Position numbers and translations under genes: made by a program
In this document: piece by piece, positions 19,386 through 29,200 of the stretch
Layout of the letters: each line of letters begins with the position of its first letter
Numbering within the stretch: the stretch's first letter is position 1
Assembly (NCBI RefSeq): GCF_001238275.1
Contig: NZ_LGTB01000027.1
Coordinates: 59,784 to 123,783, forward strand
Direction of reading: 5' to 3'
From: Bradyrhizobium viridifuturi
GTDB taxonomy: Bacteria; Pseudomonadota; Alphaproteobacteria; Rhizobiales; Xanthobacteraceae
DNA: 64,000 bases
The notes under the pieces: model-generated
What the model was told of the DNA's origin: nothing
The model's database searches: none
What the model saw: the letters and a program-made list of their open reading frames with translations, nothing else

Positions 19386-19415
19386 CAAGAGCCCCGGCGC
19401 GCCGCCGGGGCTCTT
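19386..19415. terminator. Terminator hairpin between convergent SDR and porin genes
   Basis: CAAGAGCCCCGGCG and CGCCGGGGCTCTTG pair perfectly across a short CG loop. The minus-strand side is followed by a T-rich stretch (TGTTTTGG), so it may serve the SDR gene and block read-through in both directions. Confidence 0.75.
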
Positions 19416-19438
19416 GCATCCTGTTCGCCTCGTAGAAC

Positions 19439-20215
19439 TCAGTAGCGCGCGATCACCGGCGCGTCGAACTTGTAGTTCACGCGCACCACCGCCCACTGGA
19501 TATCGCGCGGCTTGGCGTCGAACGTATAGGTGCCCACCGCCGTGCCGGCGAGCTGATAGGTCTGACGCTCGAACGCTGCGTAATTGTATTCGACGCCGAT
19601 GGTCCAGTTGCGGGTGATGCCGTACTCCCAGCCCGCACCGACGGTCCAGCCGCTGGCCCAATGGGTCTGGCTGCCGGAGCCGGTCGCCGGCGGAACGTTG
19701 TCGACGACCGACAGGCGATTGTTCACGCCGGCATAGCCGCCCTTGAAATAGAGCAGATTGTTCTGGATCGCGTAGCCGGCGCGGCCGACGATCGTCGCCA
19801 TCGCATTCGAGCGCCAGTTGAACTGATCGTCGCGGCCGGCGCCGAACACCGTGTTGGTGACGCGGCCCGAATTATCGAGCCCGGAGATCGTGCCCTCGAC
19901 GCCGAACACGAAGTTGTTGGCCTGCCAGTTGTAGCCGATCTGGCCGCCGCCCATGAAGCCCGAGCCGCGCTGCCGAAAGCCCTGGCCGGGTGCGAGATCA
20001 CCGAACACCGTCGTGTTTGCGCTGTTGACCCACTGCTCGTTGGTCCAGGCGCCGCCGAGATGGCCGCCGATGTAGAAGCCGGACCAGTTGTAGAGCGTTT
20101 CGACATAGGCCGGCGCCTTGGTGTAGGGACGCGCGGCGAGGTCGGCGGCCGCAGCGGCGCTGAGGCCGAGCGCGCTGGCTGCAGTCAAGGCGGCAATGAA
20201 TTTGGCATGAAACAC
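19439..20215 (-). CDS. Second Omp25/31-family outer-membrane protein
   Basis: About 258 residues, paralogous to the porin at 17606. After the signal peptide (FIAALTAASALGLSAAAA) the mature start ADLAARPYTKAP is identical to that porin. Strands such as NWSGFYIGGHLGGAW, GGGQIGYNWQANNFVFGVEG and WEYGITRNWTIGVEYNYAAF are typical of the family, and the C-terminus is FDAPVIARY. I chose the GTG at 20215 because GGGGGTG precedes it and the signal peptide then has normal length; the frame is open to a second GTG at 20254. It converges on the SDR gene. Confidence 0.85.
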   Translation of the reverse strand: MFHAKFIAALTAASALGLSAAAAADLAARPYTKAPAYVETLYNWSGFYIGGHLGGAWTNEQWVNSANTTVFGDLAPGQGFRQRGSGFMGGGQIGYNWQANNFVFGVEGTISGLDNSGRVTNTVFGAGRDDQFNWRSNAMATIVGRAGYAIQNNLLYFKGGYAGVNNRLSVVDNVPPATGSGSQTHWASGWTVGAGWEYGITRNWTIGVEYNYAAFERQTYQLAGTAVGTYTFDAKPRDIQWAVVRVNYKFDAPVIARY

Positions 20216-20412
20216 GGCGGCACCCCCAGGTTGTCTGATGGGCACAGCTTTCACAGAGAGCCCTTACCAAAAGAAAACCGCGGGAACCGGCAGCGCAGAT
20301 TCCGTGTCCGCCGGTTTCGAATCATGTCCCGCTGTTGCAGCTACGCAACTTCTAGCGGCCAGATTAAGCAGCTGTTATCCCTGATAAATTCCATCCAAAG
20401 CGCGGCCGCGCG

Positions 20413-21657
20413 TCAGCTCGCGGCCGGCGAATGCACGTGCTCCGGCCGCACCCCGACCGCGACGAGACGCGCCGTCAGGCCCTGCAGCCAGGGCATCGCC
20501 GTGATCAACCGCAGCGCGAACGGGACCGGCTGATCGCCTGCCTTCAGCGCGGCGCTGATGATGTTGTCCTGCGCGATCACCTGCATGCGCTGCGTCACAC
20601 GCACCGGGAATTCGCGGCGCCGGCGCACCGCGTCGAGTTCATTTTCGGACGGCACGCCGTGAACGAGCTTCGCCGCCAGGACGTTGGCGGTCGCGACCGC
20701 GTCCTGCACCGCGAGGTTGACGCCGACGCCGCCGATCGGCGACATCGCGTGCGCGGCGTCGCCGATGCAGAGCAGGCCCGGAAGCGTCCAGCGCGTCAGC
20801 CGGTTGATCGCGACCGTGAGCAGCTTGACGTCGTCAAAGCTCTTCACGTCGGCGATGCCGGCTTTCAGGATCGGCGCCAGTCGCAGCACGTCGTCGAGCA
20901 ACGCCGGCAATCCCCTCGCCTTCACCGCCTCGTATTGTCCCTTGGCGATCACGTAGGCGCATTGCCAATAGTCGCCGCGGTCGAACGTCACCATCATCTT
21001 GCCGTGGTCGATCCGCGCGAACAAATTCTCGGTCTCGTCCGGACGCCGCCCGACGCGAAACCACAACACGTCCATCGGCGCGCCGATCTCCTCGACGGCA
21101 AGACCGGCGCGCTCTCGCACGATCGAATGGCGGCCGTCGCAGCCGATCACAAGATCCGCCTCGATGTCGATCGGGCCATCCGGCGCGTTCGCACGCACGC
21201 CGGCAACCGCGTCGCCGCGCCGCATCAGGTCGGTCGCCTCCGCGTTCATCAGCACCTTCAGCGAGGCAAAACGCTTGCCGCTCTCGCGCAGGAAATTGAG
21301 AAAATCCCACTGCGGCATCATCGCGATGAAAGGATATTTGACGCTGAGGCGGCTGAGGTCGGCGATCCGGACCGAGGTGCCGCCGAACATGCCGTCGAGC
21401 TTCTGGATGTCCTGGTGCGGCAGCTTCAGGAAGCCGTCGATCAGACCGAGTTCGTCCATCACCTGCAGGGTCGAGGGGTGCACGGTGTCGCCGCGAAAGT
21501 CACGGAAGAAGTCGGCGTGCTTCTCCAGCACCACGACGTCGACCCCGGCGCGCCCGAGCAGATAGCCGAGCATCATGCCCGCCGGCCCGCCGCCGACCAC
21601 GCAGCAGCGCACCTTCATCCGACGTCTGTTCGATCCTGCCGGATTGCCCGCATCCAT
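20413..21657 (-). CDS. FAD-dependent aromatic-type monooxygenase
   Basis: A 414-residue flavoprotein of the UbiH/PHBH type. The FAD dinucleotide motif is CCVVGGGPAGMMLGYLLGRAG near residues 18-38. The DG motif is VIGCDGRHSIVRE, and the second FAD motif is LLCIGDAAHAMSPIGGVGVN. FRGDTVHPSTLQVMDELGL resembles the substrate-entry region of hydroxylases in the phenol or polyketide monooxygenase group. The substrate is not predictable. It is co-directional with the metacaspase gene upstream (63-base gap), so the two may share a transcript. Confidence 0.88.
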   Translation of the reverse strand: MDAGNPAGSNRRRMKVRCCVVGGGPAGMMLGYLLGRAGVDVVVLEKHADFFRDFRGDTVHPSTLQVMDELGLIDGFLKLPHQDIQKLDGMFGGTSVRIADLSRLSVKYPFIAMMPQWDFLNFLRESGKRFASLKVLMNAEATDLMRRGDAVAGVRANAPDGPIDIEADLVIGCDGRHSIVRERAGLAVEEIGAPMDVLWFRVGRRPDETENLFARIDHGKMMVTFDRGDYWQCAYVIAKGQYEAVKARGLPALLDDVLRLAPILKAGIADVKSFDDVKLLTVAINRLTRWTLPGLLCIGDAAHAMSPIGGVGVNLAVQDAVATANVLAAKLVHGVPSENELDAVRRRREFPVRVTQRMQVIAQDNIISAALKAGDQPVPFALRLITAMPWLQGLTARLVAVGVRPEHVHSPAAS

Positions 21658-21720
21658 GATGCTGTCCTTACGGTTGTCTCGCCGCTCCCTTGGTAACGCG
21701 GGTCGGGCGACAAGGATAAA

Positions 21721-23217
21721 CTATCGCCTGAAGGTCTTGATCTCCGACACGCTGCCGTCGCGATAGGTCAGCTCCACCGAGACCGATTTGGTCTGCGGCG
21801 CGAGCTTCAGATAGGGTTGCGCATCGGACGGGATCGCGCTCGGATCGCGCGAATTGCAGGACGGCATCTTCAACACCTTATCCGGCACCGCGCTGTCGAT
21901 GCCGATCCGCACCTCGCGGATCGCGCAGCGATACGACATCAGGTGGGTGTAGTAGACGAGCAGCCCGTTGAACTCGCGGAACGACAGCCAGCTCGTCGCG
22001 GTCATGTCGAGGATCTTGCGCTGGTCGCGGATCAGCGCGGCGTCGGGATCGAACTTGATCGGGAACGGTCCCTGCATCTCGCCCTGGGTGTCGACATAGC
22101 GAAGCTCGATCGTGGCCGCCGGCGCGTCGGCCGGCAGCTCGATCGACGGATTGGGCATCCGCTTGCGCGTGCGCGGATCGAGCGTGTCCATGAAGCCGGT
22201 CTCGCGGAAATCGCCGCTGTCGCCGATCCGCCAGGAAATGCCGAGCGTCGGATCAGCGATCGAGAACACCACGGTCCAGCCGCCATTGTGCCGCGAGAAG
22301 CTCGCGATCGGCGCGTTGATCGAGTCCTCCTTCGGCAGTTTCGGCACCGATACCGGCGGCAGCGCAGCCACCTGCTGCGGCGGCGCGGACGGCTTGGCCG
22401 CCTCGGCCTGCGCCTTGGCGTTCCCGTTCAGGAAGACGTCGTCGACCATCTGGTCGAAATAGACCGGGATCTGCTTGTGCTTCACGGTCTCGGCCATCTC
22501 GCTGACCAGGCGCCGCGTACGCTGGGCGACCTGCACGAGGTTCTCGCCGGGCTGCAACAGCTCCTTGGCAAAGGTCCGCGTGAACACCGAATTGGGATTG
22601 GCATCATCGTTCGACAGCCGGTCGAGCGCGGTCTGGCGCGGCCCGGCCGAGAACACCGAGAACACGCCTTCCGGCAGCTGCATCATCGGCGCAAGGCCAC
22701 CGCCGCCGGCAACCGCGCGCGTGCCGGCCCGCTCGAACGGATTGTTGCGGCAGGCGTCGAACACCAGGATCGAGGTGCGCGCCTTCTTGTTCTGCAATCG
22801 CTCGATGATGCGGTCGGCGAGAACCGAGGCGTCGCGCACCAGCTCCTCCTGCCCTTCGGTCGCCGCCGGCACGTCGGTCGGCAGCAGGAAGTTCTGGCCC
22901 GCGATCTCGAAGCCGTGACCCGCATAGAAGAAGAACGCGGTATCGCCGGGTTCCACGGCGCGGTCGAACGCGAGCAGCGTCTCGGAAAACGCCTGCCGGT
23001 TCAGATTCTCGGCCACCATGACGTTGAAACCGAGCTGCTTCAGCGTGTCGCCCATGGTGCGGGCGTCGTTGACCGCCTTCTGCAGCTTGGGCACGTTCCT
23101 GTAGTCATTGTTGCCGATCACCAGCGCGACGCGCTTTTCGGCCTGGGCAGGCGCCGCCGATGCAACGAATGCGACCGCCAACAGGGTCGCCGAAAGTCTT
23201 GAAAGCCAGCTCTTCAT
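21721..23217 (-). CDS. Secreted metacaspase-type (peptidase C14) protein
   Basis: A 498-residue caspase-fold protein with an N-terminal signal peptide (hydrophobic TLLAVAFVASAAPAQA). The dyad is intact: H101 in FFFYAGHGFEIAG and C156 in ILVFDACRNNPF. VALVIGNNDYRNVPKLQKA is the first strand and helix of the p20-like domain. After a Pro/Ala/Gln linker (residues about 270-290) there is a C-terminal domain of about 200 residues that I do not recognise. Relatives cleave after Arg or Lys and may need calcium. Export points to a periplasmic role. The neighbours give no clear pathway. Confidence 0.85.
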   Translation of the reverse strand: MKSWLSRLSATLLAVAFVASAAPAQAEKRVALVIGNNDYRNVPKLQKAVNDARTMGDTLKQLGFNVMVAENLNRQAFSETLLAFDRAVEPGDTAFFFYAGHGFEIAGQNFLLPTDVPAATEGQEELVRDASVLADRIIERLQNKKARTSILVFDACRNNPFERAGTRAVAGGGGLAPMMQLPEGVFSVFSAGPRQTALDRLSNDDANPNSVFTRTFAKELLQPGENLVQVAQRTRRLVSEMAETVKHKQIPVYFDQMVDDVFLNGNAKAQAEAAKPSAPPQQVAALPPVSVPKLPKEDSINAPIASFSRHNGGWTVVFSIADPTLGISWRIGDSGDFRETGFMDTLDPRTRKRMPNPSIELPADAPAATIELRYVDTQGEMQGPFPIKFDPDAALIRDQRKILDMTATSWLSFREFNGLLVYYTHLMSYRCAIREVRIGIDSAVPDKVLKMPSCNSRDPSAIPSDAQPYLKLAPQTKSVSVELTYRDGSVSEIKTFRR

Positions 23218-23436
23218 CCCAATTCCCGCCTGCGCCGCGCGTGAGACCGCCGCCTAATAGTCGGATCAGCCGTTTGGCCGGTTCAAGGCCCGCGGCGGAT
23301 GGCCGTCATGGCCGCCCATCCCTGGTGACCATGGGGCGCCCCACCCGTCCCAGGTCAAGTTTCTTTTTACGGCCCGCGTGATAGATTTGGGCCCTCACTC
23401 CCGCGCGAGCTCTCCACAGGTCCCAAGGGCTTTTCC

Positions 23437-24390
23437 GTGTACACATGGTCCACTGAGCAGGTCGATCCCCGGGATCGCTTCGACTATTGGCGCGAAGTGC
23501 GCGCCAAGGGGTTATTCGGTGTCACGGCCGAACTCGAGTCCGAGCACCGCCGCAATTTCTTCGGCGAGTTCTCGCTGCGCAAGCTCGGCGATGCCGGCCT
23601 GGTCGAGCTGCGGGCCTCGCCCTACCGCGTCGAGCGGCGCGCAGGCGACATCGCCGATGCAGCCAGCGACAGCCTGTGCATCTACCAGCAGCTCGGCGGC
23701 GGCGGCTGGTTCGGCGGCGCGCGGCTCGATGAGTTCGCGGTGCGCGACGGCATGTTCGCGACCAGCTATTCGGATCTGCCCTATCGCACTCTCCCGCTGC
23801 ACCAGGACGGCTTCCACCTGCGCATCATCAAGATCCCGGTGACCGACATCGTCCCGCCGGGCGCCGAGCTCGGCGAACTCGTGGCCAGGCCCGTGCAGGA
23901 TGAGACCGCGCTGCAGCCGCTGCTGGAATCATGCTTCCACGACCTCGTCGACGGTAACGATGCCGCGGCGGCGGACCCGGCCCCGATGGTGCAGGCGCTG
24001 GCCCATATCGCGCTGATCGAGCGCGGTATCATGCGGCCAAAGAGCCGGCTTGCGCAGCAGGCGTTGCGAACCGCCCACCTGTCGCTGGCCCGCCGCCTCA
24101 TCCGGCGCCATCTGTCGAATGCTGCAATGACGCCGGGCCTGATAGCCGGCCTGCTCGGCATCTCGGTCCGTCACCTGCACATCCTGTTCGAGGAGACGGA
24201 GAAGAGTTTCTCGGAGACCGTCACCGCGCTTCGGCTCGCACAAAGCCGCCGCCTGCTCCGCGAGCAGTCCGGCCAGACCATCGCCGAGGTTGCCTTTGCC
24301 TGCGGCTTCGAAAGCCTTGCGACGTTCTACCGCCTCTTCAATGCCTCGGAATCGATGACGCCGGGCGACTACCGGGCCCGCCTGGCCTAA
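23437..24390 (+). CDS. AraC-family transcriptional regulator
   Basis: A 317-residue regulator. The N-terminal 170 residues (YTWSTEQVDPRDRFDYWREV and onward) match the AraC-binding-like effector domain of PhcR/FeaR-type proteins. The C-terminal part carries two helix-turn-helix motifs (MTPGLIAGLLGISVRHLHILFEE and TIAEVAFACGFESLATFYRLF). The start is GTG at 23437 after an AAGGG site. The C-terminal 150 residues are about 60 percent identical to the regulator at 25307. It heads a three-regulator block upstream of the autotransporter. The inducer is unknown. Confidence 0.88.
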   Translation: MYTWSTEQVDPRDRFDYWREVRAKGLFGVTAELESEHRRNFFGEFSLRKLGDAGLVELRASPYRVERRAGDIADAASDSLCIYQQLGGGGWFGGARLDEFAVRDGMFATSYSDLPYRTLPLHQDGFHLRIIKIPVTDIVPPGAELGELVARPVQDETALQPLLESCFHDLVDGNDAAAADPAPMVQALAHIALIERGIMRPKSRLAQQALRTAHLSLARRLIRRHLSNAAMTPGLIAGLLGISVRHLHILFEETEKSFSETVTALRLAQSRRLLREQSGQTIAEVAFACGFESLATFYRLFNASESMTPGDYRARLA

Positions 24391-24505
24391 GCGTCCACCC
24401 GGACGCGCAGGCGCACCGGGCTCTTGCGGGTTGCTAAAGCGCGCTGATGCCCGTAATCGGGATTCCCGGCGTCACGCGCCGTTCCTCGTCGTCCCCGGAC
24501 TCCTG

Positions 24506-25120
24506 ATGTCGAAGAAGATGATCAAGCCTGGTCCCGACCTGCTGACGCAGGTCAATCAGGCTTTTCTCGACTACGGCTACAGCGGGCTGTCGATGGTCGG
24601 GCTGGCCAAGGCCTGCGGCTTCACACAGCGCGCGCTGTACTACTACTTCAGCAACAAGGAAGAGGCGTTTCGCGCCGTGATCGCCTGGCGCCACGTCGAG
24701 GACGTCGCGCTCGCGCTGGAGGCCGGCCGATCGGTGCGGGCAAAGGGCGGCGGCGCGCTGGATATCTTCGCGACGATTCTCGACGTCCGCTACGGCGAGA
24801 CGCGACGCCGCCTCACCGGCTCGCCGCACACCGTCGAGCTCAATGCCGAGGCCTTCAGGCGCTGCCGCGACTTGATGGTCAAATCTGCCGTCTCGTTCCA
24901 GGCCGATCTGGAAAGACTGGTGATCGACTTGCAGGCCGCGCGGCTGCTGAAGCTGAACGGTGAGTTCACGCCGGAGCAGATCGCACAGGCGCTTGCCGAC
25001 GGGGCGCGCGCCGTCAACCAGGCATTGCCGCCGATCGCGCGCGACGACTTCTCGGCCCGCTACCGCCAGATGTGCGCCATGGTGCTCTACGGCTGCGCCG
25101 TGATGCCGAAGCGGAAGTAA
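24506..25120 (+). CDS. TetR-family transcriptional regulator
   Basis: A 204-residue repressor-type regulator. The N-terminal helix-turn-helix is AFLDYGYSGLSMVGLAKACG followed by FTQRALYYYFSNKEEAFRAV, the standard TetR recognition helix. The rest is helical ligand-binding domain without a recognisable specificity. The frame is open to 24431; MSKKMIKPGPDLL at 24506 fits the usual short N-terminus. It lies between two paralogous AraC-family genes, all on the plus strand. The target is unknown. Confidence 0.87.
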   Translation: MSKKMIKPGPDLLTQVNQAFLDYGYSGLSMVGLAKACGFTQRALYYYFSNKEEAFRAVIAWRHVEDVALALEAGRSVRAKGGGALDIFATILDVRYGETRRRLTGSPHTVELNAEAFRRCRDLMVKSAVSFQADLERLVIDLQAARLLKLNGEFTPEQIAQALADGARAVNQALPPIARDDFSARYRQMCAMVLYGCAVMPKRK

Positions 25121-25237
25121 TCCGCGCGACCACCGGCGCGCAGCCGGCGCTGATCCACAAACCCCTCCGACAATCGGCCATTAGGCGCCGGCCGGACCGT
25201 TTCGCCGGCCTACCGATAAGTTTTGGCACGTGTTAGC

Positions 25238-25268
25238 TATTTCATATTTTACATGACTATGTGAAATA
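25238..25268. promoter_or_regulatory. AT-rich inverted repeat upstream of the second AraC-type gene
   Basis: TATTTCA (25238-25244) and TGAAATA (25262-25268) form an inverted repeat with a 17-base spacer, inside an AT-rich stretch that contrasts with the GC-rich surroundings, 38 bases before the ATG at 25307. It is a possible operator or promoter region; this is inference from symmetry and composition. Confidence 0.35.
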
Positions 25269-25306
25269 TACGATATTGCATCGCAAGACCTTTTGGGGAG
25301 TCTCGA

Positions 25307-26104
25307 ATGGCTGACACGGGGCAAACGGACGATCCGGCCGACCGTCGCGCGATCCGGCATCCTCTGGATCGAAGTGAACAGCCTGCGCGCATTGAGAAGA
25401 TAATTTCCGTCGACTTCGCCAGAACCGCGCTGGCGCTTCGCCCGGTCTCGGCACAGCCGATTTCCTTACCTGCGAGGCGCGCTCTGATGCAGAGCGAGGG
25501 GTTTTGCACGATGCGCACAAAGCTTGAGGACGGCACGCACACGCGCGCCGGCGATGCCGTGGATCAGACCGCAGCTCTCGAGCTTGCCCGTCGGGGTTCT
25601 CCGACGACCAGCAATCGCGGCTGGGCACCGCTGCTCGAAGCCTGCCTTGCCGACTTCAAGGACGCGACGGAGGCCGGAGATACGGTGAGCATTCCTGCGC
25701 TGGTTAAGATCGTGGCCGACCTTGCGCTGATCGAGCGCGGCGCGATCAGGCCGGGCAGCCGCCGCGCGCAACAGGCGCTGCGCGTCGGCCGGCTCAGCCT
25801 CGCGCGCCGTCTGATCACCCGCCACCTCGCGAAGCCCGCGCTGTCGCCGGGCATGGTCGCCGACATGCTCGGCGTCTCGGTCCGCTATCTGCACGTCCTG
25901 TTCGAAGCGACCGGAGCGAGCTTCTCGCAGACCGTCACCGCCCAGCGCCTGAGCGAGAGCCGCAAGCTGCTGTGCGAAAAGCCGCCGCGGCCGATCGCCG
26001 ATGTCGCCCTCACCTGCGGGTTCGGCAGCCTCGCTACCTTCTACCGGATCTTCAGCGCATCCGAAGGCCTGACGCCCGGTGAATACCGGGCTGCGGGGCT
26101 CTAG
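25307..26104 (+). CDS. AraC-family regulator with a shortened N-terminus
   Basis: A 265-residue protein. The C-terminal half has two helix-turn-helix motifs (LSPGMVADMLGVSVRYLHVLFEA and PIADVALTCGFGSLATFYRIF), about 60 percent identical to the regulator at 23437. The N-terminal 100 residues do not resemble the effector domain of that paralogue and look low in structure, so this may be a truncated copy with altered or constitutive control. GGGGAGTCTCGA precedes the ATG. It is followed 153 bases later by the autotransporter gene, its likeliest target by position. Confidence 0.82.
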   Translation: MADTGQTDDPADRRAIRHPLDRSEQPARIEKIISVDFARTALALRPVSAQPISLPARRALMQSEGFCTMRTKLEDGTHTRAGDAVDQTAALELARRGSPTTSNRGWAPLLEACLADFKDATEAGDTVSIPALVKIVADLALIERGAIRPGSRRAQQALRVGRLSLARRLITRHLAKPALSPGMVADMLGVSVRYLHVLFEATGASFSQTVTAQRLSESRKLLCEKPPRPIADVALTCGFGSLATFYRIFSASEGLTPGEYRAAGL

Positions 26105-26257
26105 CCGCGACAACGACCTGATGAGGCCATACGGCCACAGTTGGCTGCATTTTCGCAGCAAGTCCGCTTTGGATCGACGGTATGCGCGCACTGAGAAGAC
26201 GGCGCACGAATGTTGCGCCAGAAACAACCAGTTACATTGGCATGCGGGGGCAAGGTC

Positions 26258-29200
26258 ATGGCGAGCGGCGGCAGGCCGGGGATGTGGCGCGGCGCGCTGC
26301 TTGGATCGGCGTCGTTGATCGCGCTGAGCTCCACGGCAGAGGCTGCGGTCTATTGCACGGGCGTCGGCACCGCCAACGTGCTCTGCGATGCCGCCCATCC
26401 ATCGGACGGCGGACTCAACACGAGTTTCGGCGGTGATCTCACGGTCAACATCACGCCGGCGCCGGGATCACGACCCGCGGCGTGACCGCGAGCAGCAGCG
26501 GCAACCTCACTTTCAATCACAATGACCCCGCAGGCATCACGGCACAACAGCCGTACAATGGCATCGGCCTCTCCGCCCTCGGCACGATCACCTACACGGG
26601 ATCGGCCGACGTCACCGCCGACGGGTACGCGATCACTGCCGGGATCGGCAACGGTCTGACCTCCATTACACAGACCGCCGGCACGATCAGGGGCGGCACC
26701 GGCATCCAGGCCATGGGCAGCGGACCGAATGCCAGCGTCAACATCAACACGGTTGGAAGCCAGATCGTGGCCGGCCTTGGAATCTACGTCCTGACCGACG
26801 GCAGCCAATCCGATGTCACGATCGCGACAGGCGCAGTCACCGGCACTGCGCCCATGGGCGCCAGCGCAATCTTCGCCCGGATGGGACAGAGCCTCCATAC
26901 TGCGCGCAATCTTTCCGTCACCACCAACGGCGCGATCGTCGGCGACATCTATCTTCAGAACGGCGGCGTCGGCACTGTCGACCTCACCACCAATGCGAGC
27001 GTCTCGGGCAACATCACCCTCGAGGGAAACAATTCGGCGAACACCAGCGCGTTCACGGTGAAGCTCAATCAGGATGTCAACGGCTCCGTGACCTTGCAGA
27101 ACTACGGTACCGGCACCACGACGGTCCGAACGCACAGCATCACCGGCGGGACGCTTTCGGTGTCCGCCGGCGGCGGTGCCAACAACAGCCTTGTCGTGGA
27201 CGGCAATATTGCCAGGGGAAGCGGCCCCGATACGGCCTACTACGGCGCCCTGGCGTCCGTCGTCTTCTCTGCCGCCAGCGGCACCAACACCGCGACCTTC
27301 AATGGCGACATTTCCGGAACCTTCGACACCAGGACGTCGACCTCCGCTTCGGCCGGTGGCACGGTCGTCGGCCTCGCGGCCCGGCTGGGAAGTTCATCCA
27401 GCAACGGATCGGCGACACTGAATGCCAACGGATCGATCACGGTCACCGGCATGACAAGGTCCGGCTACGTCGCAAATGTGACCGGAGCGTCCCTGTCGGC
27501 CTCCGGCGTGGTCCCGGTCGACTTCAACCTGCACGGCGCAGTGACGGCAACATCGATCAGCGACATTGCGTCGGCAGTTGCTGGCATCAGCATGGTACAA
27601 AACAATCTGGGCGCAGTTCGGTTGACCGCCGACGGCGCCGTGACGGCGACCGCGATCGGCGCTGGCAGCACGGCCACCGGAATCAGCGCGTCAGGCAGCA
27701 GCTTTGCTCCGAGCAACATCAACACCGGCACGCTCACCGTTCACGCCAATGGCGATGTGAGCGCGACTTCGGACGGCGCCGCAATCGGCATCACGCTGAA
27801 CCGTGGCAGCACCAGATTCGCTGCCCTGACCGCGGGGCTGGGCGGCATCGATCTCGATACCAAGGGGACCGTGAGCGCAACCTCGGCAAGCGCGGCGGCG
27901 ATCGGCATCAGCGGCGTCATCGTCAATGGCGCCGACAACGCCGCAGCGCTGTCGCTGCGCGCCGAGGGCAATGTGATTGCGAGCGGCAAGGCGCCCGGAA
28001 GCTACGGCATCTTCGCCCAGCGCGACGGTCTCGGCGACATCAGGATCGAGGCGCTTGCCGGCGTGCAGAGTTCGGGCATCGGCATCGCCGCCTCGCGCTC
28101 GACGCCGGGCAACATCTTCATCACGACCGGGACGTCAGTCACCGGCACCACCGGCATCGTGACGTCGGGCGGCACCACCACGCTGATCGCCAACGGCACC
28201 ATCACCGGCACCGGCGGCACTGCCGTTCAGTTCGGCGGCACCAACGATGTGCTGCAGGTGCAGTCCGGCGCCGTGTTCAACGGCAACATCGTCGGCAGCG
28301 GCACCAGTATCGTGCAGTTCGGCGGAACGACCGCGTCGAGTTTCGATCTCTCGAAACTTGGTATTGGCTTTTCCAATTTCGGGGTTCTTGCCGGCTCGAA
28401 CTGGAGCTTCACCGGCAGCAATTCGAGCTTTGCCGGGACCGTCAACGTCGACAGCATGTTCATCCTCAACGGCGCAATGCCGAATGCCAATGTCACGGTC
28501 GGCCCGAGCGGGACCCTCGGCGGCAACGGCACGATCGGCAACACTGTGATCAGCGGCACGCTGTCGCCCGGCAATTCGCCGGGGACCATCACGATGGCAA
28601 GCCTGACGATGACGACGGCGGCAACCTATCTGGTGCAAGTCACGAACACGGTCAGCGACAAGGCGGTCGTGACGGGCACCGCCAACATCGCCGGCAACGT
28701 CATTGTGCAACCGCTCGAACGGATCACCAGGAAGACCACCTACACGATCGTCAACGCGGGAACGTTGAGCGGTACCTTCGGCTCGGCAAGCCTGTTGCTC
28801 GCCAACAACCTCGCGCGCAATCCGATGCTGAGCTATGTCGGCAACGACGTGCTGCTGTCGGTCGATCCCGGCCTGCTCTCCCCGATCCTGCCGGCCAACG
28901 CGGGCGGCAATCACAGGAGCGTCGCAGGCGCGATCGACAACAGCCTGCTCGGCGGCGGCAATCTCTCCGGCGCCTTCAGCGCGATCTTCAACCTGTCGGG
29001 CGACAATCTGCTGAACGGCCTGACCCAGCTCTCCGGCGAGAGCGCGGCCGGATCGCAGCAGACCACGTTCAACGCCATGAACCAGTTCATAGGCACGATG
29101 CTCGATCCCTTCGTCGACGGCCGCGGCGCCACGGCGACGCCGGCCGGCGCGACGCCTTACGCTGACGACAATTCGCTGGCCTACGCGGCAAAGCATCCGA

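Noticed and set aside
21721..24390. Metacaspase and neighbouring AraC gene as a defence or cell-death system
   Set aside because: No nucleotide-sensing, toxin or effector partner is encoded nearby, and the caspase has a signal peptide, unlike cytoplasmic defence caspases.
26210..26485. A separate 91-residue secreted protein before the autotransporter
   Set aside because: Its start is the autotransporter signal peptide, and the downstream frame lacks one; the two join with a single base.
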